DNA of 64,000 nt from Myxocyprinus asiaticus. Taxonomy: Eukaryota; Chordata; Actinopteri; Cypriniformes; Catostomidae. A model generated the notes under the pieces. The model searched no databases and was not told where the DNA came from. It saw only the letters and a program-made list of their open reading frames with translations. This document shows, one piece after another, positions 55,216-64,000 of this stretch. A program made the position numbers and the translations under genes. The stretch's first letter is position 1, and every line of letters begins with the position of its first letter. The stretch is taken from assembly GCF_019703515.2 (NCBI RefSeq), contig NC_059348.1:27456656-27520655 (forward strand). Reading direction: 5' to 3'.

Positions 55216-58014
55216 ATGACATTGTCACAGTTAAGGAGCCTGTTTGAACAGGGCATTTTAACAACTCCTCCAGCACCACAGAGCAAAGTTTGACATGGGC
55301 ATCTGCCTAAGCCAGTGTTATATGGTAGATAAACAATACAACAAGTATTACATTTTGTAGATGCCTGGTAGATGATTTTCAAATGGTAAAACGAATACAT
55401 TCTTCTACATGACAGCTTTGTTAAATGAGGACTTACAGGTAGGTGTTATGTGTTAAAAGCAGCAGGCAAGTACTTTAAGGTACTGCTGACTTTTGATTAA
55501 TGCTGCTCATTTATTGGTTTTAAGGGGTTCTTTCCTCCCAATGTGAATTTGCCCTGCTTAATGAGCAGCTAGTTTAAACAGTTTATGTAAGTAAAAGAAA
55601 TCAATTAATTTAAGTAAAATTAAGCCAACAAAACTTAGAACAGAATGGCGTAAACTTTATTTATGTTCCTCCTTCTAAATCTGATTATGTCAGACCTCAC
55701 AGCAAGTGAGACCACAAAACTGATGACTATATATATCCACTGATAAACGACCGCACTGCAAGCAGTGCTATTACTCATAGGTGCTTAATGAATGTGATTT
55801 TAATGTATGCTGAAGACCATGACCAGCGCTTTTTCTAGAATTAATTAATATAATGACAGCTAACAAATATGATGCCATATATGATTCACAAATTAATTTC
55901 AACCAGCCATTTAAATCCTTGGAAAATGCATAAATATTCCGAATTCATATATACAACGAAAAGAGCAGAAAATACATCAAACTGGTATCAAAAGCACCAG
56001 TCTTCCCACAATCCCTCACCAATAGTCTGTGGACCTGCCTGTTTGGGACAAACAGTATGTCTCACACTGAACAGAATATGTGGATCTGCAAGAAAATGTC
56101 CAGAGGTCTGATTTACCAATAAACCATTGAAAAAAAAGTCCTCACCTAAAAAAGCTGCAGAAACACCACCAAATACCATGAGCAAAGCAGAAAAACTGAA
56201 CACGAACTTTAAACATTAGATACTCAAGGATATTTTTCCCTCTATAATTGTCACCTCATATTGAGGGCATCACACTGAAAATTGAAAGAGATTGAATTTC
56301 CTCACCTCTGGGAGCTCTTCCTAGAGTGCTTTATAAGAGCCACAATAAGATTCTTACTCTCTGACAAACAAATACTGTGAGAGATCATTCCTGTTAATAC
56401 CATTGTTAACTCATGCACAAAAGGTGATATTTCCATGCTTGCATGTAAGCACACAAGATACTCTTTGGAAAATCTCAAATCATGCTGGAATAACATGGAT
56501 GATCAGGTTTTGCACAAACAAGCTGTGTCCTTGCCAGCTTGAGTGCATGCTGTTATTAAAGTAAAACCAATAAAACCAATACCAAAAAATTCGGAAGAAA
56601 TTTCCACTTAAATTGTTATGCTTTTAATAGAATTTCTCATGAAACAATTAGTTTTAATTTAGGAAAATGAAAAAAAAAGAAAAAAAAAAGGAAAAAGTTC
56701 ACTACTGGTCCCAGACTTTTGGACTTATGTACGTAAAAGTAGCGCTAGACAATGCCAAGCAACCAATGCAGATATTCTACACATGCATCCTTTAATTACC
56801 TTGCAATATTATTTAAACACTTGCCTTCATTGCGGTGCAAGGGTAAATTATTCCTTGTACAATGAGACTTGTGTAAAAAAAATTCTTCATTGCTGAACCA
56901 ATTAAGAATTAAAATAGTTCATTAGATTGTATATTACAGTAAATGGTTCCAGAAGAGGAAAAATTAAAATACAATTCATTATAACCAGATTGGCAGGGAA
57001 ATTAGTAGAAGTAACTCGCTAAAATAATCAACAGAAAGAGGATAAGATAAGGGAGCATTCAGAACAAAAGCATTTCACTCTTATTCTCAGTGTTCATTCA
57101 TTTAAACAGAGGTTAAGCAGCTTAATGTAATATTCTCATGTTTTCCTACATTCCATTTTGCCCCTTTTTTATACTGAATCAACCCTGTGATCAGTTAAAA
57201 TAAGACAAAAGACAATTGTTCTCTTTTTGTTAAACTGCAGCAGTCTAATTTTCTATCTGTTTTTTATGTGATCCACAACTTGAGAGCCACATTGCCATTA
57301 AATGTTTATATTTATTACTTAGTTTATTACTTAACATTAATAAAGATTGTTAACAGTTAGATTAAGAGTCTCTTCAGGTCAGTGTTGAGCAGATCATGTT
57401 ACGCAGATGTCATGCTGTTTGGGTGATTGCCTCTTGAAATCACTGAGCTGATTAACTAACCTGCATGGAAAGGATACAAAGGATTTGCTTGATTTCCTCA
57501 ATTTTTTGGCCACAGTACACAGTATTGTGAAATTATGCCAAGCTTTGGACAGTGCTGGAAGCAAACCCATCAAGTAAGTCAATAAAACAGAGGTCACCTG
57601 CCTGTTTCAACCTGTTCTAAATAGGCAGTCAGAGACTGAACGATTTATCTGTTGGCACAACTTGGCTCCTCAGAGTTTACAGCATATCACCTAATTCAGA
57701 GTCACCACTGTATCTGATGACAACCGGACACACAGGCACATTTTTTGGTCATGTTAAATGGTCAGTAGGCCTATTAAATTGTTTACACTGGCAGTATAAG
57801 ATGCACTATAACTTCCTTAGCGCTTCCTCAGCACTAACACACACAAAATGTCTTTGAACATGAGGATGAGAACATTTGAAATTTATATTAGGAGAACATC
57901 TTTTCATCACACAAAGATGTGGTGTTTAGATGATCACAGTATCTAAGCCTTCTGTGAAAACAAACACAGAGGCACAATGACTGGAGAATGAGACAACATC
58001 ATCACAAATCATCA
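55216..58014. other. Long intronic stretch without features
   Basis: 2.8 kb AT-rich intron. The frames at 55869-56111, 56302-56496 and 57394-57597 show no recognisable domain. An A-rich GA run lies at 56670-56695. Confidence 0.6.
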
Positions 58015-58352
58015 GGTAACACCTTACAATAAGGTTCCATTTGTTGACATTATGCATTAGGATTCACGAACAAACAATTAACAATATATTTTTACAGCAT
58101 TTTTTCCATCTTCATTAATGTTAGTTAATAAAAGTACAATTGTGCGTTGTTAGTTTATGTAAGTTCATGGTGCATTAACTAATGTTAACAAAAACAACTT
58201 TTTGATTTTAAAAATGTATTAGTACTGTATAGGTTGAAATTAACATTAACTAAGATTAAGAAATGCTGTAAAAGCATTGTTCATTGTTAGTTCATGTTAA
58301 CTAATGTTATTAACTAAAGTTAACAAATGGAACCTTACTGTAAAGTTTTACC
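58015..58352. mobile_element. MITE with GTAACACCTTACAATAAGG ends
   Basis: The left end GTAACACCTTACAATAAGGT and right end, inverse ACCTTACTGTAAAGTTTTAC, enclose repeated GTTAACTAATGTTA motifs, typical of a widespread fish MITE. No coding content. Confidence 0.75.
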
Positions 58353-59076
58353 AAACATCTCACGGTTCCTTTTACTATGCATCTGAAATGGAAATTTAGG
58401 AATTGTGAAACCAAAATGAAGTAACATTAATGAAAAGATGAAAAGGCTCTGCACTATTCCAAGGATAAAGAATGACGAAGAGACCTATTTTTGCTGTGTA
58501 ATGTAATTACAATATTGGTTTATGTTACTAACAAAAACAGACATATTTTTAGATGCAAAATCACATGTTCATCTCTAAGATGAATAAAGCTATTCATCTG
58601 CAGGCTTTTTAAGAAACATCTGCTAAGAAGTATCTAAGATCTAAATCTTAAGATCTAAAACTGAAGTAGCATCTCTCTCTAAACACACCTTCATTTTAAT
58701 CATGGCTGATTCCATATCATAACATATTCTCTAAATCATTAATAAAAATATAATAATCATCCAATTTTAAAACCATGCCAAACATGCCAATGCGACGAAG
58801 GACACATCAGTCATCATCTTTGCAGGAAAGATGTCTAGAGATGTCTAAGACCACAATATCTACAACTGTGTCTCCTGCTCTTACATCACCTAAAGGCCTA
58901 CAGGTGTCATATTTACCAGTTCTGCCACTAATATTTTCCCCATCCACAAGATGATTCATGCAAAAAGCATATGATATCAGTTCCACCAAACTTAAATTAC
59001 AATGCCACTACAGTAAAACACAATTGCTGAAATTGCACTGTAAATTCTTTTGATACATTTATATCCACGCACTTAC
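58353..59076. other. 5' part of large col15a1-like intron
   Basis: No repeats or genes recognised. Confidence 0.6.
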
Positions 59077-59147
59077 CTTCCATCACGTGAAACTCTGATG
59101 AGACGTAACTCAAGGCGAGATGCGCACCAGCGATCCACAACAGGAGG
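59077..59147 (-). CDS. col15a1: col15a1-like exon 2, signal peptide core
   Basis: 71 bp: one base completes the Cys codon from exon 1, then 23 codons (LLLWIAGAHLALSYVSSEF, HVME), and a last G begins the codon finished by exon 3. The acceptor is ACATTTAG and the donor GAAG|GTAAGTG is strong. The hydrophobic stretch LLLWIAGAHLALS follows the lysines of exon 1, which together make a typical secretory signal. Collagen XV in mammals likewise splits its signal peptide over two small exons. An upstream-only reading as non-coding is possible, but the phase agreement at both ends makes coding much more likely. Confidence 0.8.
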
Positions 59148-59238
59148 CTAAATGTTAAACAGTGATTTTAAAATCAAACACAGTCCAATATCTCTATAGT
59201 TATTTGCATGGCATTATCCGTTCATCCTATCCACTTAC

Positions 59239-59270
59239 CAAAATGTAATTTTCTTCAGAAAACGCAACAT
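59239..59270 (-). CDS. col15a1: col15a1-like exon 1, coding start
   Basis: ATG at 59270 (context GCCGAAATGT) gives MLRFLKKITF plus two bases of a Cys codon, then donor TTTTG|GTAAGTGG. Joined to exon 2 after a 91-bp intron, it yields a positively charged start followed by the hydrophobic core of a signal peptide. The frame fits only this way. It directs the protein into the secretory pathway. The 5' UTR extends to the right for an unknown length. Confidence 0.75.
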
Positions 59271-59580
59271 TTCGGCTTGGCGACAACGTGGATATGAAGA
59301 GTGTCGTCACCCAGACCAACTCAGTCTCTCTCCTCCGTGACTTTTCTTCTCCTCCTCCTCACTGACTCTAGTAGTCTCTCACTTTAGACTGGCTGAAGTA
59401 GCACACAGAACAAAGACTGCCTCAGTCTCAACGCCATACAGCGCTACGGCCTGCTGAAATCCGACCTCGAAAAATATCTGAGAAGCGACGCTCTCCACTC
59501 TTTCAAATCCGTTTTAGTGCGGTGACCCCATAAACAGCTCGACTATTCAGTCTCTCAACAAATATGCTTTTATCATCCTT
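59271..59580 (-). promoter_or_regulatory. Presumed distal promoter and 5' UTR
   Basis: Upstream of the ATG the minus strand carries a purine-rich GAGGAGGAGGAGAAGAAAAG (59339-59362) and, at 59567-59574, a TATA-like GATAAAAG. The region is less AT-rich than its surroundings. The transcription start is not known; this assignment rests on position only. Confidence 0.4.
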
Positions 59581-60467
59581 GGCTGTGAGTTACAACATGA
59601 GTCGTTTTTACGCAAGAAATCGCGTCATATTGCAACGTGTTTTACAGAGTTGAGAGGAAAATATGAAAACAAAAATGTCTGAGGGGAAAATGGTCGGGCC
59701 CAAAGCTGAAATAGAAAAGATCAATACAATTCAATTTAAATGACCAAAACAGACAGGTATTGTCACTGTTTTCTAGTGTTATTGTATTATTGTAATATAG
59801 GCCTACCTAATATTTAGTCAACATTGTAGGCTACTACATTCTGATATATGAAGACAACAAGATCATGTTACAGCTACACGTTTATAGGCTAGCCTTAATT
59901 TTCTACTAACATGTAGGGCACATACACTAAAAAAATATATTACTTTTCAGATTTACGCATTTAATTTAATTTTAAAAAATCCATTAAATTGAACTGAGTA
60001 ATCTTGAACCCAATAAAAAAAAAAAAAAAAAAAAAAACATATTTTAAGTTGTTTTTTATTTAATTTTGATTTTGAATTTAATTTAAAATTACACAATCAA
60101 TTTGATGGAATTGTTATGAAATTGAAATGCATAAATATTAAAAATAGGCTAAAATATGTTTTGAGTGTACCTGTCAAAATTAAGATTTAAACAAATGTTT
60201 TAACTTTAATTTAAGTATACTTAGCTTTCCTAAGTATAAAATTTTTCAATTCATGCCTCAGCATATGTAGTTGCTTCACCATTTACAAAACTATTGTTTG
60301 AAACTTTTGTTTAAAATTTTGTTTACTACATTTTTAAAGCTCATACATACTTTTTAAAAAAATTTTTTTACATAATATGTACACTATTTAAAGATTACTC
60401 AATTCAGTTTGATGGAAATTTGTCATAATGAAATGCGTAAATCTTAGACTGAAATATTTTCTTGAGT
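59581..60467. other. AT-rich upstream flank
   Basis: A poly-A run (60012-60037) and many TTTAATTT/AAATTTAA motifs. A loose internal similarity exists between 60050-60170 and 60400-60480 (GATGGAATTG ... TTGAGTGTA and GATGGAAATT ... TTGAGTGTA), suggesting a decayed repeat. No gene seen. Confidence 0.5.
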
Positions 60468-60472
60468 GTATT

Positions 60473-60797
60473 TGTGACAGATCTCTAACTTTATTTTTAG
60501 GAGGAAGCAGGAGCCGGACAAACAATTCAACGTGAGTCTTTTATTCTTGATACTTCTCAGTATAAACACACACACTGGTGGCTTTTCAGCACAACCAATC
60601 ACACACACAGTCAGGTTTGTGTGTCGCTCTCTCTCTCCCCTCCAGCAGTCTGGACTGCCCTCTTATCCCTCTCCAGCTCTCACTGTAACACAGAACAGCT
60701 GTTAGAGATAATTTCCCACAGGTGTCAATCCTTACCATTCTTTCTCTCCTGGCCTCGCTCTCCACAGACATTGCTCGGCCACGCCCACATCACCACA
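60473..60797 (-). mobile_element. Solo LTR
   Basis: The ends are TGTGACAG (60473) and CACCACA (60797), with an exact 5-bp target-site duplication GTATT (60468-60472 and 60798-60802). On the minus strand it starts TGTGGTGATG and has AATAAAAG at about 60545, a likely polyadenylation signal, so its transcription direction matches the collagen gene. It is 325 bp long and lies about 1.2 kb upstream of the exon 1 ATG. The retrotransposon family is not determined. Confidence 0.85.
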
Positions 60798-60802
60798 GTA
60801 TT

Positions 60803-61659
60803 GTAGTTAACAAAGCATCTGTTAATATTCCCATCAGCACAATTGTCTTTACAACATTTTAAGCTGACATTATTTCTTGTCTATTCCCTGGTGTGTTATT
60901 TTTTTTAAAGACAAGAGTAGCCTATTGGGACAAAAGGCTGTGAAAATGAAGGATCCGTGTATCACACTGAGTAACTCCTTAGAGACCTGCACAAAGAACT
61001 GAAGATAACATCCATGAAGGACCACCTGGGAGGCAAAAGCCTTGTCAGACTTTCACCAGGGGGCTTTTAAACCCCTGCTGTCCCCTCAGAGACTTGCAGA
61101 GTTGCCTCAAGGCACTCATACCTTTCTCTAAACAATGCAACAAATCAGGGGTGAAGAGCCTGTGCCGGTCAAAACTTTCACGTTGCCAGTGAAGTCTGAG
61201 GTCCGAAACAAAACATCCTGCTCCACGAGAGCCCTGTCTATTCTTAAGTACTACACTCTCCCTGTTATCATCAGGAGAGCCCTCATCCTGGACCAGTTAA
61301 GCTCTCATATTTCAGCCCAGAAAAGCCTGTTTTAAGTCTATTTATAAAAGTCTAACCATTTTGTTAAGGTGATACATGAATGGGTGATTCTTGGCAACCA
61401 CCTGCAATTAGCTGATCTCTAAAAGGCAATGGTTTTGTGGGAAAGTCTTTGAATTGCCGGAGAATGCAGACAACCTGACATGCCCCAATGCTAATTGGAG
61501 AACACATGCCCAGGTGCATGACCTCACAGGTACTGCAGAGATACATGCTTTGGTCCATGCCTGAATCATATTTTATAATTGTGTGGCTGGATGTTTTTTC
61601 AGATGTGAATAAGCACTTTTAACAGAGAGCCCCTACTTTAACTGCTTTACATTCAGATA
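60803..61659. other. Unassigned upstream DNA
   Basis: Nothing recognised; small open frames only. Confidence 0.5.
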
Positions 61660-61975
61660 TTAAAGGGATAGTCCACCCAAAAATTAAAATTGTGTCATCA
61701 TTTACCTAGTTTCATGTTATTCTAAACCTGAATGACTTTCTCGCTTGCATAGAACACATAAGGAGATATCTTACAGAATGCCCAAGCTGCTCTGTTCCGT
61801 ACAAAGAAAGTAAATGTTGACCACGGCTGTATGGAATAAAGCAGCTTGGGAATTTTGCTAAAGATCTCTTTTTGTTCTCCAAGGAAGAAAGTAAGTCTCA
61901 GGGGACTGGAACAACATGAGGGTGAGAAAATTATGACAGTATATACATTTTTAGGTAAACTATTCCTTCAGTGAT
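61660..61975. mobile_element. MITE with GGGATAGTCCACCC ends
   Basis: The left end AAAGGGATAGTCCACCCAAA and right end TTTTTAGGTAAACTATTCCTT are imperfect inverted repeats. GTGTCATCATTTACC and GGAACAACATGAGGGTGA are hallmarks shared with 29118-29421. Confidence 0.7.
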
Positions 61976-62453
61976 TATTAGAATATCAATGGGTTATAAA
62001 GGGGTAATTTATTGACATCCAATTTTTGTAATAATTAAAAAGCCTTGCGATCTTGATTTTATCAGACATTTAACTATCTATCATGAGAGATATCCTTAGT
62101 TACACTGTAGAGCACATGCAGTTGAAGGACTATGTAGGGTTTCTTATGTGACCCCTCTTAATGTTTCTGAACCACTTTCACCCGGGTTCAGTGCTGTGGG
62201 CAGAACTCAAACATGATGTCTTGTTGACAAGATCAGATGTCAGCTGACCTCAGCACTTGGGGTTAAGTATACAGATGCCGAGTTTAGGCAGAGTAACTCA
62301 AATTAAGTGGATTGTCTGCCATAGCTCCCACAAAAGTTGGACAAGTATTTTGTACTGTATGCACTGTGCCGTTCACCAAAACATATCACACCATATAGAC
62401 TGAACCAGATAGTGAGACAGAGGACAGATTTTAACAATATCTTTCAGTGATCA

Positions 62454-62563
62454 GGGCTGCATTTCCCAAAAGCATTGTAAGCTTATGTTGATCGTAGAGA
62501 CCATTGGCACTAATGGTTTCTACGATCTACAAAGGCTTACGATGCTTTGGGAAACGCAGCCCA
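62454..62563. mobile_element. Near-palindromic MITE
   Basis: GGGCTGCATTTCCCAAAAGC at the left and inverse GCTTTGGGAAACGCAGCCC at the right form a 110-bp hairpin with a short loop (62512-62518). GATCA flanks both sides (62449-62453 and 62564-62568). Confidence 0.75.
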
Positions 62564-64000
62564 GATCAGTAGTGTGGGGAACAGTGTATCTGCAATGTTG
62601 AAATCCATATTACTCATCTAAGTTTAAAAACTGACAGAAGCATTATGTAGATTGGGAGAACAAAATATGAAAGTCCAGTCTCAAAGACCGATCAGTCCCT
62701 CAATTTGTTAAAGTAAATGCTTGGCTTCATTAAGATTTATACAAACAAATACTGTGATGGTGTTTCCCAGCCTCCTGTTGACTCAATATGTCTGAAAAGA
62801 CTTAGATGAGACAGTTCTGTGATGAACTTCCAGATCTTCAAAGCCTGTGTCTCTTATCTGAACATGGGAAACAGCAGCCTTCCATATTCTCAAGGTCTTT
62901 ATTCACTGACTTGAATAAGTTGCTACAGTATTGAAAGCTTTGATAGGCTTTTCAGTTCTCTGGAGTTATTATATTTGTTAACTTCAGAATGATATTTATA
63001 TTAAAAATAAATATGATAAAATCTAAAAAATGAAAGCCAGGGATGATGTGTTATCATTAGATATAAATTTAGATGCACAAGTTTGTTTTTAAATTATGCA
63101 ACTCTATTTTAATTATATTGTTCATTTTCTATAGACTACATATAACCCATACTCCAAACTTAACCCTAAATGTTTGTCATTTTACATAATAAGGCATTAT
63201 TATTACATTTTACCGTACATAATAAGGTAATATCAATATTAGTCCCTTTACGAAACTCTTTTGCTCATGGGAACTACAATATGATATGGTCAAACAATGT
63301 AGGTTTTTCAGGGCTTAATATCTTTGTGTCGACATTTGGTCCCCACCTGATTTACACACAAACAGGAAACTTTAATTAAATAGCATTATCATATGTTTTA
63401 ATGTAATATTAAATTGGATGCTTACACAGTTGTATTTGTTTACGCAAAGACACCTTTAAGACATCAGGCTCTGATGTCGAAGTCCGTTTTAGCCTAGTTC
63501 TAACGGACTCTAATGAAAACATGATTTCATTTCCTTTTATGTATTGCCATGAACCAAAACCTTTCTTGGACATGCATGGAAATTCATGCTTGCCTACGAT
63601 GCTTTTTTTGTTTGGGGGGTGGGGGGGGGGATTTCAGCAGGGCAATTGAACATTATGGCATGCTGTGTACCTCCACACTGTTTACTGCTGTAGTAACCAA
63701 ACAGAGTCTGCATTCACAGGGCTGGAAGGTCTGACACAGTGTGACTCGAGAGGAATTTGAGTTTGTGGGATGCGACTGGATCAACTGCATGAGGGCTGTG
63801 CAGGGCAACACTTGCAACAGTGAGGATCTTGATAGGCAAAATACTGATCTCACACCTTACAGCATGCACCATCTATTACAGGAATCAAGCCCATAATGCA
63901 CTCTAATCACAGAGGAGGCCTTGTGTCTTACTGACAGTGGATAAATCTGAAAGAGGAAATTAAGTTACTGTCTTAAGGCAGCATCATTCTTGACCTCCAG
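62564..64000. other. Unassigned flank with a G-run
   Basis: No gene recognised. A G-run (TTTGGGGGGTGGGGGGGGGG, 63609-63631) is the only notable site. The frame at 63549-63734 across it is not convincing. Confidence 0.5.

Overview
The window looks like nuclear DNA of a ray-finned fish, most likely a cyprinid. It is AT-rich, intron-dominated and full of teleost mobile elements: L1 LINEs, DIRS-type tyrosine-recombinase retrotransposons, Tc1/mariner, hAT and other MITEs, tRNA-derived SINEs and solo LTRs. This placement comes from repeat types and protein similarity recognised by eye; no database search was possible.

The only host gene I can support is the 5' part of a collagen XV alpha-1 gene (col15a1-like) on the minus strand. 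Exon 1 (ATG at 59270) and exon 2 (59147-59077) together encode a signal peptide and are separated by a 91-bp intron. A 31.7-kb intron follows, then the laminin-G/thrombospondin-N-like (TSPN) exon (27334-26787), a short exon with the second TSPN cysteine (24922-24848) and an acidic exon (24362-24264). The gene runs off the left edge, so no collagen triple-helix exon is visible. A second possible first exon (29783-29531) encodes its own signal peptide, a Thr/Pro-rich segment and an RAKR motif. It ends in the same splice phase as exon 2, so the gene may have two promoters and two N-termini, comparable to collagen XVIII.

Layout from left to right. 1-23.4 kb is a dense nest of repeats inside the intron after exon 5. 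It holds a 5'-truncated L1 joined to a DIRS element (1-6632), a 43-bp minisatellite split by a Tc1 that contains a SINE that contains a solo LTR (6633-10970), and an 8.2-kb DIRS element with both inverted terminal repeats and its internal complementary region (11535-19735), itself split by Tc1, LTR and L1 pieces. After that come nested elements with GGCTGTGTC/AGCTGTGTC ends (19827-22510) and an inverted copy of the minisatellite (22.8-23.4 kb). 24-30 kb holds exons 5, 4 and 3 and the alternative first exon. 30.6-36.2 kb is an almost full-length L1 with target-site duplications, carrying a SINE. 36.7-58.4 kb is intron with hAT elements, a segmental duplication, a higher-order TATAG array, inverted satellites, an internally deleted DIRS and MITEs. 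59-59.6 kb is the distal promoter and exons 1-2. 59.6-64 kb is upstream flank with one solo LTR and small MITEs.

Most long open frames here are shadows of transposons or simple repeats. Every transposon reading frame I examined carries stops, frameshifts or deletions, so none looks autonomous.
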